A stretch of DNA of 64,000 bases from Picocystis sp. L7 (GCA_020975725.1 QXJR01000019.1:372001-436000); one strand, 5' to 3'. Counted from the stretch's first letter, positions 50,469-61,136 are shown. Translations and numbers: made by a program. The notes: generated by a model not told the origin, from the letters alone.

Positions 50469-51486
50469 CGTGCTTTCGACCAAGCACGTGCGCCTTGCGC
50501 TCCTGTGCGAACCGAGTCTCCAGCCACTCGGCTGGTGAACTCCTCGAGTAAACTCCCCCAGACACACCCCACACCCAGCCACCCCGACGCGGGGAACGAG
50601 ACCCCCTTCTCGTTTGGAAATCGGTAGAAGGGATGCTCGATCCCCGAGGGGAAGGGGGGTGTGGGAGGCTGGACCCTCCCTACCCCCCAGTTGCACCTCC
50701 TGGGGCTCACACCCAGGTCGACCGAGCAGGGGGCGTTCAGAGATCGAGAGGGAAAGAACGTGAGAGGGATTGAGGGAGAGAGGGAGAGAGGGAGAGGGAA
50801 ATGAAGTGAGAGGGATTGAGGGAGAGATGGACAGGGAAAGAAAGTGGGAGGGATTGACGGAGAGGAGAGGGAGAGGGAAAGAAAGTGAGAGGGATTGAGG
50901 GAGAGGAGATCGAGAGGGAAAGAAACTGAGAGGGATTGAGGGAGAGGAGATCGAGAGGGAGAATCTGGCATCGACAAGGGACAAGGCGCATAGCTTGTCG
51001 GCATCGTTTTCGCTTGGAGCAAGGTGCAATGGACGGTTCCGAGCGTCTCCCGCGGCGAGGAAGGAGACGAACACGTGCCAACCTGCGTGCCCACGTCGTG
51101 GGCGTGGTTTCGAACGCACACACGACGTGGCCGATCCACGAAACGCCGTGCCCATCACACGCAACGCGACACCTGCCGACGCACGTGATTCCTTCTCCTC
51201 GCTTCCCGTCGCCATGGCCAGCATCCATGGACGTGGAAGGAACCCCATCGTCGTCCTACCGTGCACAGGCGAACGAAGCGATGCAATCCACGCCGATCGG
51301 ATCCAAACGATCCATTCCATTCCGAAAAAGGCGTCGCCGAAGCACGGCCTGCCGCGCGCTCCACCGCCTCGCGAACGCGCGCCGAAGGCGAAGCGAAGCG
51401 GATTCGAAGAAAGGACAACGAAGAGGAACCGATACGAGTGGGAAACGACGTGAAAAGACCCTTGACGAGCGCGTAAGACGTCGAGC
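50469..51486. promoter_or_regulatory. Divergent region ATP synthase d / SANT-like gene
   Basis: 1.0 kb between divergent genes. It contains the purine-rich repeat at 50735-50965 and GC-rich sequence after it. Large frames crossing here on both strands are repeat or GC artefacts. Confidence 0.45.
50735..50965. repeat. Purine minisatellite (GAGAGGGATTGAGGGAGAG type)
   Basis: About 230 bp of imperfect tandem units GAGAGGGATTGAGGGAGAG with GAAAGAAAGTG spacers, all purine-rich on the + strand. It is the reverse complement relative of the repeat at 6545-6915. Confidence 0.9.
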
Positions 51487-52178
51487 ATGGTGCTCGCGCA
51501 GTATCCGAAAGACCATCCGGTGTGGCGAGATCTCACCTTCTGCAGCGAAGAGCTGCACAACATCGTGCAAGAAGGACCGCATGTCGTGACTGCAGCACCG
51601 CCACAGGCACCGCCGACACGAAACTCCGCGGCCACGGAGATGAAAATGCCGCCGAAGGAGCTGCTGATCCCGCCCAAAGTGAGTCCGAGGACGAAGGTAG
51701 AAGAGCGAAAACGAAGAAACGAACGACTTGATGCCTGGAGCCTACCCATCCAAAGACGAAAAAAGCGCACTGGGCGATGGCTGACGTGAAAGTGTCCTCG
51801 GTTCAGGCTGCTTTCACTGCGGGTTCGAAAGGTGCTGGAACAAGCAAAACTGAGGCTAGCAATCCGAGCGGAAAAGAAGCGGCCACAGAGGAACAATCTG
51901 GCGTCGATGCCAAGGAAGCAGCTGCTTCCGGTGCAACAAAAGAAACGAGCGCGACGAAGACGGGCCTGCTGGACGAGAATGGGCTTCAGGAGCTGAGGAA
52001 AATGAGCAATTGGACCAAGGAAGAAGATGATATGCTCATCCAAATGCATAGCGATGTAGATTGTACCCTGACCTTTCAAAGCGTTGCTGAGAAGACGGGG
52101 AGGCATGTCAATGCTGTCAAATGCAGGTGGTACCAGTGCATCAAGCCTCGTTGGGAGGCGGACCTAAATAAACTGTAG
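51487..52178 (+). CDS. SANT/Myb-like domain protein (2 exons)
   Basis: Exons 51487..51678 and 51807..52178, 187 residues; the 128-bp intron is GTGAGT...TTCAG. Exon 1 (MVLAQYPKDHPVWRDLTFC...) is Pro-rich after its start. The middle is Ala/Thr/Glu-rich and disordered. The C-terminus reads NWTKEEDDMLIQMHSDVDC, then FQSVAEKTGRHVNAVKCRWY, a single Myb/SANT-like three-helix unit with the WTxEED start and conserved Trp near the end. Such single-repeat proteins bind DNA or histone tails. No named orthologue recognised. Confidence 0.75.
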
Positions 52179-52333
52179 ACGCTGCCGACGATTCCTCCCG
52201 ATATGAAAGAATCGCTGCTGCATCGGTCAGCTGAGTACCCTCGGTACTCGTGGAAAGATCCGGAAAACGATCACTTATTGCAGACTTTGGGTTTCCGAGT
52301 GGAAAAGCTGCGCATTGCGAGGCAAGTGATGCA

Positions 52334-52992
52334 TTACTCTTGCGAGGGTGAACGGGCGTCTTCATACTGCTCATCGAGAAACCGCATGGCCCACATATCA
52401 ACGAGAATCTTCATCTTCACTTCCTGCATGTTGCATCTTTCTCGCAGTCTGGCGATCTCTTGTGCCTGTTCCTCTACTGCAGCGGTCAAATCCTCGACAA
52501 TTTGCACGTTGACGTTGTTCTGCCTCCGCGCATCTTTCAGCTCCTTTCTCAACTCGTCGATGAGCCTCGATTTCTCCTTCCGCTTCTCTCCCGCTTTCCC
52601 GGACCAAGACCACATCCAATTCGCTTCTCTGGGTTGCAACCACCGACGTTTCGACTTGTCCTTGTGGTACGTTGACCTGTCCCCCACAGCCTTCTCCCAG
52701 TCTTGTCGACCCCACTTTTCCAATCGACGGGGTCGTCCTTCCTTACTATTTCCCCGAGTTGAAAAGGGAGAACCTGGGGATACAGCCCCTTTTTCGAACT
52801 TTTGGTGTGCTTGCTACCCGTGGTGGACAACGGCGGCTTGCTATGGTCGCGCGGTGAAGAGCGCTTTCCTTGGGACTGCCTCGCCCGAGATGAGGCGGAA
52901 TCGATCACAACCTTGGAAAACGTGCGGCCGTGGGCACGTGAATAGCCACCCCCTTGTGCACCTACCACCTGCGGATCGTCCATTCGATCCAT
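52334..52992 (-). CDS. Hypothetical basic coiled-coil protein (orphan 2, 2 exons)
   Basis: Exons 52992..52747 and 52660..52334 (minus), 190 residues; the 86-bp intron GTAAGG...CACAAG is inferred from phase, size and loss of the frame otherwise. Exon 1 is basic and Ser-rich, ending LPFQLGEI. Exon 2 starts DKSKRRWLQPREANWMWSWSG and becomes a coiled coil (RLIDELRKELKDARRQNN, then EEQAQEIARLRERCNMQ). I recognise no family. The neighbouring SANT-like gene converges on it, 155 bp between stops. Splice choice is less certain than for the conserved genes. Confidence 0.6.
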
Positions 52993-54025
52993 CGTTCGAA
53001 CTCACCTATTCAAAAGTGCTTGCCAAGCAAGGAAACGACAACGATGGAATGTGATCGAAATCTCTTCACGTGCCTTTCCAATTCAGTCGGAGGGAAGCAG
53101 TGAAACGAGTGCTCTTTGCATATCAAAGGTGAAGCACACCACACGATTTGCTTGAGCACAACACCAACTTGGATGGGGTGTATTGAATAGCCTCGGATGA
53201 ACACACAAAATCTCAATCGAGGGGAGTCGATGCATTCTAGGCTTTTTACGGTCCAACATGTTTGGTAACGGTGGAACACTAGAATGGTAAAGCTTTCGTG
53301 AATATAGAGAACGAACTCAGGCAATTGCTCGGTCGCACCCTTGGCCGATGGTTTCGTTTCACAAAGAACCTCCACAAATGACACAAAGAATTGCTTGTTG
53401 TGTTTTAGTCCTTCTAGTGCTTGGTCCAGTGCGATGGGTGCACGATGTACGCGAGCGTGCGGGATAGCCCACGCTCCTCTTAGAATGCGACACAGAGAAT
53501 CGATTGAGGTAATCGCGTAGTTGACACTCCAAACCGACATTAATGAAGGAAGCACTATCGTCTTTTTGAGAGGGTTGTAATCGTGATATCAAGAGAATTG
53601 CGGAGCATTTCTCGCGTGCCAGTTTAGGAGCATGAAGTTTTGGCCCATTGTATAAGTAGGTACTACAAGAATGTGTCTCATATGAAGCCATCCCAAGCAA
53701 AGGAATGCATGAATTGCAACCAAAGATACTCCTCTCGATCCATGCGGCACCTTGCTGTTGGGTTTCACATTCAACCGTCCTTGGTTGTACCGAGAATTGG
53801 GACGATGGCCATGCACTCACCCACACCACATGTTCCTTCTCCACCTCCATGTGCTTCGTGCTGTGTTTTTGGTGCGTGGACCACCCCTCCGCCACCACCC
53901 CTAGTGCCATCCATTCTTCCACTCATTCCTTGGACGTGGCAATGTGGGTGGACACCTGATCTCCTAAGTGTGGTTCATTTTGGGACAACTGGACTGGCTT
54001 GGACTGGACGAGCCACCAGCGCGCC
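52993..54025. other. Low-GC island 4 between divergent genes
   Basis: About 1.0 kb, A+T-rich from about 53050 to 53800, between divergent orphan 2 and MenA genes. Short frames on the minus strand (53010-53555, 181 codons; 53359-53922) overlap each other in different frames and match nothing I know. Confidence 0.45.
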
Positions 54026-55066
54026 ATGGCCGTGGCGATGGCGCGCTTTGCGGCGAAAGCGAGGACACCGATGCACAGCAGAGTCCTGCGTCGGACTGGC
54101 ATCGAAAACAAAGGGAGAAGGAGAGGAAAAGCGAACGCTGGAGAAGGACACGCGCTGGAAGGAGCCTCGTCCGCCAAGCTGTGGTTCATGGCCGTGAAGC
54201 CGCCGATGTATTCCGTGGCCATCGTGCCGCTCTGCGTAGGAGCTGCTTGCGCTAGATCCTGTGCCATGAGCTTCGAGACCACGAGGTTCTGGATGGCGTT
54301 GCTGGGATGCGTGCTCACCATCGCATGGCTGAACCTCAGCAACGACGCTTTCGACGCCGACACCGGTGTGGACATCAACAAACCAGAATCCGTGGTCAAT
54401 CTGCTGGGAAGCAAGACCTTGGTGGTGATCATTGCATGGACCTCCTTGCTGGCAGGAATCGCCATTTTCCTCCGTATCAGCGCCCAGGCGGGAGATCCTG
54501 GCATTCTCCTGAAGCTCCTCCTGGCCATCCTCCTGGGATATATGTATCAGGGACCACCGTTCAGATTGAGTTACAAAGGTCTAGGAGAACCCATTTGCTT
54601 CCTGACATTCGGTCCATTAGCTACATCTGCATTCTATTCGTTGCAGCTTCCCGGTCAGTCAATATCGTGGATGGCATGGGCGGCGTCCGTGCTGGTGGGG
54701 ATTACCACCTCCGTCATCCTCTTCTGCAGTCACTTCCACCAAATTGTTGAAGATAGAGCCGTGAATAAATTCTCACCGATTGTGCGCCTTGGTACGAAAC
54801 GTGCAGCGGTCGTCCTGCAATGGTCTGTCGCGGCCTTCTACGCCTTGCATCTATTGTTCTGTACAGTGGGATGGCTACCCATCACTTGTGGATTCACGAT
54901 GCTCCCTGGAATGGTCTTGGCGAAAAAGTTGGTGGATTTCGTACGCACAAAGCATGATCTGGCCAAGGAAGTTTTTGTGTCCAAGTACATAGCAGTGCGC
55001 TGGCATAGCTTGCAAGGTGCTTTGCTTGTTTTAGGGTTGCTGTGGGCAGGACGGTACCCATCGTGA
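54026..55066 (+). CDS. MENA: 2-carboxy-1,4-naphthoquinone phytyltransferase (MenA/ABC4), UbiA family
   Basis: 346 residues from the ATG at 54026. The first Asp-rich motif is NLSNDAFDADTGVDINKPESVVN and the second region YQGPPFRLSYKGLGEP, both MenA-specific, with DKFSP-like NKFSPIVRLGTKRA later. About eight or nine membrane helices are visible. The enzyme prenylates dihydroxynaphthoate in phylloquinone or menaquinone synthesis for photosystem I, in the plastid of green algae and plants. A basic leader (about 1-50) may target it there. Intronless. Confidence 0.9.
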   Translation: MAVAMARFAAKARTPMHSRVLRRTGIENKGRRRGKANAGEGHALEGASSAKLWFMAVKPPMYSVAIVPLCVGAACARSCAMSFETTRFWMALLGCVLTIAWLNLSNDAFDADTGVDINKPESVVNLLGSKTLVVIIAWTSLLAGIAIFLRISAQAGDPGILLKLLLAILLGYMYQGPPFRLSYKGLGEPICFLTFGPLATSAFYSLQLPGQSISWMAWAASVLVGITTSVILFCSHFHQIVEDRAVNKFSPIVRLGTKRAAVVLQWSVAAFYALHLLFCTVGWLPITCGFTMLPGMVLAKKLVDFVRTKHDLAKEVFVSKYIAVRWHSLQGALLVLGLLWAGRYPS

Positions 55067-55632
55067 TGCCGTATGCCTCATTCGCGCATACAGCTCGAAA
55101 TGCCGTGGTTCTTAGGTTCTGCAGGGCTGATTGCACGTGCACATCATGCCAAAGATCGAACCCTCATCCAATCGGTGCAAGGAAGCACGGCCATGCTGTG
55201 CACGTCTCACTTTTTTCGGAGGGAGTAGGGGCCACGCACGTTGGTAGACGGGCAACTGTGGACCAAATGCCCGCTCAGGCAGTTGAATAAGCCCGAGCTT
55301 TCTCACTTTGCTCCGACACAAGAAGTTAGCTATCATGGCGACGGTTGTGGCGGATTCAGATGTCAGGCACCTTTCCGATCCTCTGGTTCCGAACTCCCCT
55401 TTGATGGGTACAGCCAACGACGATCTTCGTTGCCTGGATGTCGCCATGCAAATCCACGATTCCGTTGTAATCCCGTTTCTCCGATTGGCACATGTGTTGC
55501 ATACTTCAGCCTGTGCAATTTGTGAGCTCTAGCCCATGGACACATCCCTTCCATTTGCTCCCCTTCACTTGTTCTGCACTTGAATGGCCAGTTCCATCCA
55601 AGACCGTTCACTTGCTTCTACTTGCGATCGCC
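55067..55632. promoter_or_regulatory. MenA 3' flank and ABC transporter promoter
   Basis: 566 bp between genes on the same strand. A 75-codon frame at 55308-55532 has no recognisable feature. No repeat or motif stands out. Confidence 0.4.
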
Positions 55633-57924
55633 ATGCGACGCGCTGCCGGCAAGCTTGCACGTGGGCTGGTGGTTCGAGTGTGCAGGAACGCTTCTCAACA
55701 CGCACCTGTCCTGGTGTTGACCGCAGGTGCATGTGTCGGTGTGGTTCGCTGTGAATCTGCGCGACCATCCTTGTTTCAGGGACAGGAATGGCCGTGGTGT
55801 GGATTCGCATGGGATGGACACCACACTTACGTCCACGCCAAAGTCGACACGAGCCGTTCCAGCCACGAGCACGCGAACACATGGAAGGAAGGAGAAGAAG
55901 AACCTGGAGGAAACACACACGACACAGACGAGGAAAGCGAGAGGAGTGCCGACGAATCCCCGCGTGGTGGAGTGGAGGTGCAACCAAGTGACGATGAAAG
56001 GCAAGCGAAGACAGCGCCAAACGAAGGAAAGAGAGGATCCGAAGAAAAATTACCTGCCGCGTCGGATGGTGGACAGGAAGTCCAAGAGGAAAGCGATGCG
56101 GTGCAGGGAATCGGAGCCGTGCAGAATCCTGGCCGTGCTGAACACGAGGCGACAGTGCATCCCACAGGCGCTTTGGCCAAGCTTATGAGGGAAAATTCGG
56201 TCTCCTTGCTCTTGGTGGTAGGAGCTGCACTGCTCGGAATCTTGGGACAGATTGCTGCACCAGCTGTGGGTGCCAAATTATACGATATCGCTTCAACAAA
56301 ACCGACAACCCTATCACTCAAATCGTTTCCCTGGAAAGCTTTCTTATCTGCCTTTGGCATCTATGCTGCTGCATCGCTCCTCAAGGCCGCCAGTGTTTAC
56401 TGCATCAATGCAATCGGGAACCGGATAGAACTGAAGCTGCAACAGCAGCTTTTCGAGGCGCTGATACACCAAGATGTTTCGTTTTGGGACACACACCACA
56501 TCAATGTTCTGTACCCAGAGCTACTAATGGACATCATAGATGTGAGGAGACTGTTTGTGGACCATGTAGTCGCAACCGTCAATGCCTCCGGGAGGGCCAT
56601 TGTGGGTGCCGCTTTTGTCGCATACAATGCCCCCAAACTGGCAGCTTTGTGCTCCGTGTTCATTCCTCCAGGAGTGGCAGTGCTCGTGCACAGTGCACAG
56701 CAGCTCGTGACGTCTTACCGCCTCTTGCGCGATGTCAGACAGGAGCAGTCAGCTCATTCATCAGAAGTTCTGAATGGTTTGCGGACTGTTCGCGCCTTTG
56801 GAACGGAAGCAATCGAAACGTCCCGTCACTCCAAAGGTTTGCACAAAGTAGGAAACGAACTGAGCAACGTTGCGAAGCTGACAGCGTTGCACACTGGATT
56901 GCTTACCCTTCTACAGTCTTGGGCAATGATCAGCTGGGTCTGTTATGGCACGTACCTGGTTTGGAGGAATGAACTTTCTGTGGGGTTGCTTTCTGCAGCA
57001 GTGCAATATTGCCATGGCATTGCCAGTGGATTAGGGGAGCTTTCTGGGTTGCAAGAGAAATACATCCGGGGAGGATTGGCCGCCGCAAGGATCGATGCCT
57101 TTTTGGGGGAGATCCCATCCATCGAAGACAGACACGTAGAGAGGGCTTCAAACAAGAGACAACATAGCATGAGAGGCGACATAGTGTTTCGGGATGTACA
57201 TTTCAGCTATCCATCCAGGCCGGACACCGAGGTGCTCCAAGGTGTAAATCTAGAAATAGAAAATGGAAAAGTTGTTGCGCTTGTTGGTGCCTCTGGGAGT
57301 GGCAAATCAACCGTTGCACACTTGATAGAGCGGTTCTATGATCCTGATTCCGGGACGGTTCTGATCGACGGGGTGGCCTTACAGGATATTGACTTGCACA
57401 GTTTCCGTGGAAGAATTGGGGTGGTATCGCAAGAACCAGTTCTCTTTTCTGGGTCTGTGGCGGAGAACATTGCATACTCCAAACCAGATGCTTCACAGGA
57501 AGATATCGAGGCAGCAGCGAGGCAAGCCAATGCTGACGGATTCATTCAAAAATTGCCCCACGGTTACGGCACTGTCCTTGGAGAGCATGGTACACAACTG
57601 AGTGGAGGCCAGAAACAAAGAATTGCCATTGCCCGAACACTTTTGCGTGAACCAGATGTACTGTTGCTCGACGAGGCCACCAGTGCACTGGATGCCGAGT
57701 CTGAACGAGCAGTGCAAGAAGCACTGGAAAAGGCTATGGTCGGTCGAACTGTCTTGATCATTGCCCACCGTCTTAGCATGGTCCGTTCTGCAGACGAAAT
57801 CATTGTACTTTCGAACGGAAGAGTGGTGGAACGTGGTACGCACTCCAGTCTTGCAAGGGATTCAAATTCATTGTATGCCAAGCTGTACGCAATGTTTGGG
57901 GACAGGAATGAGGAAGAGGAGTAA
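55633..57924 (+). CDS. ABCB-type half ABC transporter, probably mitochondrial or plastid
   Basis: 763 residues from the ATG at 55633. The first 25 or so residues (MRRAAGKLARGLVVRVCRNA) are basic and amphipathic, fitting an organelle presequence. Residues about 60-180 are acidic and disordered. Six transmembrane helices follow (from about 190), with NGLRTVRAFGTE of exporter type I folds. The nucleotide-binding domain is complete: Walker A GASGSGKST at about 552, signature LSGGQ at 656, Walker B VLLLDEATSALD at about 676, H-loop IIAHR. One TMD plus one NBD is the ABCB half-size plan (ABCB8/ABCB10/TAP-like). It would act as a dimer. Substrate unknown. Confidence 0.92.
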   Translation: MRRAAGKLARGLVVRVCRNASQHAPVLVLTAGACVGVVRCESARPSLFQGQEWPWCGFAWDGHHTYVHAKVDTSRSSHEHANTWKEGEEEPGGNTHDTDEESERSADESPRGGVEVQPSDDERQAKTAPNEGKRGSEEKLPAASDGGQEVQEESDAVQGIGAVQNPGRAEHEATVHPTGALAKLMRENSVSLLLVVGAALLGILGQIAAPAVGAKLYDIASTKPTTLSLKSFPWKAFLSAFGIYAAASLLKAASVYCINAIGNRIELKLQQQLFEALIHQDVSFWDTHHINVLYPELLMDIIDVRRLFVDHVVATVNASGRAIVGAAFVAYNAPKLAALCSVFIPPGVAVLVHSAQQLVTSYRLLRDVRQEQSAHSSEVLNGLRTVRAFGTEAIETSRHSKGLHKVGNELSNVAKLTALHTGLLTLLQSWAMISWVCYGTYLVWRNELSVGLLSAAVQYCHGIASGLGELSGLQEKYIRGGLAAARIDAFLGEIPSIEDRHVERASNKRQHSMRGDIVFRDVHFSYPSRPDTEVLQGVNLEIENGKVVALVGASGSGKSTVAHLIERFYDPDSGTVLIDGVALQDIDLHSFRGRIGVVSQEPVLFSGSVAENIAYSKPDASQEDIEAAARQANADGFIQKLPHGYGTVLGEHGTQLSGGQKQRIAIARTLLREPDVLLLDEATSALDAESERAVQEALEKAMVGRTVLIIAHRLSMVRSADEIIVLSNGRVVERGTHSSLARDSNSLYAKLYAMFGDRNEEEE

Positions 57925-58102
57925 CATGATGAGGCAAGGGTTTGGTAGTTCCATTGCCACAGTAAAGGTGCACCGGAAATGGTTGGGGTTCCAGCTCTTT
58001 CCAACGAATACATTAGAGCTTCTTTCACGACTCTAGTTTATTTAAGCTGCAGATGTTCCTGAAGAGGAGGCACGCCTGAGACGGTCATGTCTTCGAGAGG
58101 GT

Positions 58103-59098
58103 TCATAGGGGGCCATAAATGGCAACACGCGTCCTCCCATATTTCCTATCCCTAAACTTGATGAGTGGTCCACACATTTCTCTCATTTCATCCCTGGCCT
58201 TCTTCGGATACTCAATCACCAGGACGGTGTCGGGATGTACAAGAGGGGATGACTGAAGCATGTCCAAGAGTGCCGTGTAATCCGCTTCAGGATAGGGAGG
58301 CGTCACACTGACAAAGTCAAACGTACCCCCTGCCACTTGCGGGTTGTTCGCTGCATTTTCCATGAACTTCTCCACCGTTTGCGTGTGCACCACGCCTTGG
58401 TCTTTGCACCCAGCAATGGCCAGGTTGGGTTGCAGCACGTTGGACACGCACCAGGCATCTGCTTCAACAAAATGACCTTCTGCTACACCTCTTGACATAG
58501 CTTCAATGCCTACAGATCCTGTTCCTGCATAGAGGTCCAGCCACCGCAATTTTCTTCCAAGGAACATTCCGCCACCTGCTGCATCACCCAAGTACCTGGT
58601 TTCGTGGGAGAGCAGCATGTCGAACACCGCTTCTCGCACGTTTTCCATCATCGGCCTTGTGGTGGCGTCTTCTGCGGCTACGAGCCTTGCACCTCTCGCT
58701 TTTCCCGCCACCACACGCAAGCTCGGCCTGGCTCTGCGCTGGGCCGTCTTCGCCTTGCCCTTCCGCCTCCCTTCCATCGCCTTCTGCCTGGCTTCGCTCC
58801 GTTCCAGTCGCACCAGCAACCTCTTGGGCACGTCCAGATCCGCCATTCGCACGTTCTCTTGCTCTTCTCTCGCCACGTGTGCCTCGTTCGCGTCCATTTC
58901 GTCTCCATCAACGTCGCCAATGTCGGACCAATCCCAGGCGTCTTGGCTCCATCCTCGGTCCACGTCGAACAGGACCTCTTCCCTGGCATCTCCACCCACG
59001 CGTCCCCCGCTCCTTCCTCCTCTCCTCGCCGAAGAACGCACCGACGTGCGTCGAGGAGCGCGCCACGCGCGTCGCGACGTCGCCATGGCGCTGGCCAT
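58103..59098 (-). CDS. RSMD: RsmD-type rRNA (guanine-N2) methyltransferase, plastid-targeted
   Basis: 331 residues from the ATG at 59098; another in-frame ATG at 59170 would add 24. The first 30 residues are Arg/Ser/Ala-rich, like a transit peptide, followed by an acidic region. The domain starts LRVVAGKARGARL, then TRPMMENVREAVFDML, the SAM loop LDLYAGTGSVGIEAMSRG, and the active site VSVTPPYPEADY. RsmD methylates m2G966 of 16S rRNA in bacteria; the algal form should act on plastid 16S rRNA. The stop is 178 bp from that of the ABC transporter. Confidence 0.9.
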   Translation of the reverse strand: MASAMATSRRAWRAPRRTSVRSSARRGGRSGGRVGGDAREEVLFDVDRGWSQDAWDWSDIGDVDGDEMDANEAHVAREEQENVRMADLDVPKRLLVRLERSEARQKAMEGRRKGKAKTAQRRARPSLRVVAGKARGARLVAAEDATTRPMMENVREAVFDMLLSHETRYLGDAAGGGMFLGRKLRWLDLYAGTGSVGIEAMSRGVAEGHFVEADAWCVSNVLQPNLAIAGCKDQGVVHTQTVEKFMENAANNPQVAGGTFDFVSVTPPYPEADYTALLDMLQSSPLVHPDTVLVIEYPKKARDEMREMCGPLIKFRDRKYGRTRVAIYGPL

Positions 59099-60340
59099 CG
59101 CCACCAATTCGGGGCTTTTTCGACGTGGACCGACGAGGAACGGGTTCGGGTTTCCCCTCCCCTTTTCCATCGGGGAAAGTGTGTTGGGAAAGAGAAGGGA
59201 AAAAAGGCGAATTGAAAGGGAAGCGCAATTGGGAGACCCGTGGATGGAACCGGACGAACACGGGAATGGCAAGGATGGAGTGGCGGGTGGACACCAGGTC
59301 CGTCCAAGCCACCTGTGGCGTGGGATAACGGATGAAACGATGGAATGGAAGAGGAACGTACATGGAATGTGAACGTCGATAGACAACGAACCGTACGCAC
59401 TCTAGGCCGTGGCTACAAGCAATCACGAGCGAACGGGGAAGGAGAAGAAAAGCAACCCGAAGCGTGACATCCAAGAGTAGGGATGGTGAAAAATCCCAAA
59501 ACATCGTTGATGTGGCATGAGAACGTAGGTTCTGCACTAGGTATCTACGAATGAATTGCGTGCGCCGGTTGGAACGGTCGATGCGTGATTCACGAAGAAC
59601 GCATCCATTGCCCTAGCCCGATGAGAAACGAACAAGAATTTCTTGCATTGGCTCAAGTGCTAGGAGCATGCACAAAAGTGCCAACGATCCATTGATGCCT
59701 TGCTTTTCTTCGAAGACTTGATTCGCATCTAAGAACGAGAGAGTTGTTGCACACCATGCTTTCCTTTTGGTGCGCGTTAGTTCGCAACTCTTCGTTCACT
59801 ACAATGACCCGACAAGGGAGGAGATTCCGATGTGTCGATGATGCAGTTGCGAAGCAAAGTGAACGATGATAATGAATGCAACAAATGCGCCACGGATCAC
59901 GCTTGAAGGAGAAGGAGCGAATGTGCATCATGCAGATGGACTTTGACGAGCTCCAAGCGAGGGACGCTTAGGATCGACGTGAGCATTGCCCACCAAACGA
60001 ATCTCTTTTCCGCGATTGAAGGCCCCCATTTCATCTTCCTCGTCACGGAGCCAGTGCAACGATTTGCAATATTTTCTCGATAGATGAGGTGGGGGCGTTG
60101 TGGATGGGTTGCCAAGACACAACTCTCCTTTCTCATCCTTTTGCAGGTGAGTGCATTCATTGAACTGTCCCATTGCCATTCCTCCGTGCATCAACTCTTG
60201 CACCTCCGCTCGAAGCTAGGTGGAACGTGGTGTGACAAGTTGAAGGTGTCGCACGTCGTTCCATTGGTGTTCGGGTGTCCCAATCACCCTGATGTTGCTC
60301 TTGCTTCCTACCTGAGTTCACGTGGAGAACAGGTCCCACC
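59099..60340. other. Divergent region with low-GC island 5
   Basis: About 1.2 kb. The RsmD-proximal 300 bp is GC-rich promoter-like DNA. From about 59400 to 60290 the sequence is A+T-richer with only small frames on either strand. No repeat or element recognised. Confidence 0.45.
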
Positions 60341-61096
60341 ATGGCCCAGGCGTCCGCGAAAGGATGGCAGTCGAGTGCCAACGGGAAAGGCGTGGAATTG
60401 TTCACTCACAGCTTGTGTCCTTATGCCCAGCGCGTGGAGATGGCGCTGGTGGAGAAGCAGGTCCCACACGAGGTGGTGGCGATCGACTTGAGCCGCAAGC
60501 CGTCCTGGTACCGATCTGTGAACCCAAGGATGCTGGTGCCAGCGTTGCGGTGGGAAGGGAAAGTGGTCGTAGAGAGTTTAGCCATTTGCAGATTCGTGGA
60601 TGAGCGCTTCGAGGGGCCTTCGCTGATGCCGGATGAAGGAGGAGTCAGGAGGCGAGCGGATGAACTGTTGGATGCTTGCGATGGAGTGGTTTCCGCGGGA
60701 CTCCAAGCAGTTATGGGAGCGGATGGGAGGTTCTGGGGAATTGGAACAAGGTTCGAAGAAAGAGACACAAAAGCTTTCGAAACAAAAATGGCGCCCCTAC
60801 TGAAACAGCTGCAAAAGCATGGAGGGCCTTACTTGGTGGGGCAGCAGCTGACATTGGTAGATCTTGCTTATCTGCCATTTATTGAGCGCTTTGCCGTGGC
60901 CATGAATCACTTCATGGGATACAACGTGCGTGCGCTTGGAGATGGAGAAGTAGGTCATTGGATGGATGCTTGCCATGCCAGACCTGCTCTTCAAAGTACA
61001 AGGACAGATCCAGTACAATTGCGCAAAGCATACCAAAAGTACATGTCCTTGGACTTCTTTGACTACCATTCTCTGACCAGATCAGACCTGCTGTAG
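60341..61096 (+). CDS. Glutathione S-transferase, lambda/omega type (CPYA)
   Basis: 251 residues, ATG at 60341 in good context (CACCATGG). The thioredoxin-fold half holds the Cys-type active site, THSLCPYAQRVEMAL, followed by NPRMLVPALRWEG and ES(L)AICRFVDE, the glutathione-binding cis-Pro and Glu-Ser. The helical C-terminal half contains YLVGQQLTLVDLAYLPFIERF. Cys-type GSTs (lambda, omega, DHAR) act as thiol transferases or deglutathionylases. Lambda or omega cannot be told apart here. The stop is only 40 bp from the converging channel gene. Confidence 0.9.
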   Translation: MAQASAKGWQSSANGKGVELFTHSLCPYAQRVEMALVEKQVPHEVVAIDLSRKPSWYRSVNPRMLVPALRWEGKVVVESLAICRFVDERFEGPSLMPDEGGVRRRADELLDACDGVVSAGLQAVMGADGRFWGIGTRFEERDTKAFETKMAPLLKQLQKHGGPYLVGQQLTLVDLAYLPFIERFAVAMNHFMGYNVRALGDGEVGHWMDACHARPALQSTRTDPVQLRKAYQKYMSLDFFDYHSLTRSDLL

Positions 61097-61136
61097 CAGT
61101 TCCCCAGGGTGATGCTTTGTACAAGCACAGCAGGCA

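Noticed and set aside
50379-52106. Minus-strand frame of 575 codons
   Set aside because: It runs through the purine minisatellite (Ser/Pro/Leu repeats) and is antisense to the SANT-like gene; only its last residues are used, as exon 1 of ATP synthase d.
55308-55532. 75-codon frame upstream of the ABC transporter
   Set aside because: No known family, composition like spacer, and antisense frames of equal length.
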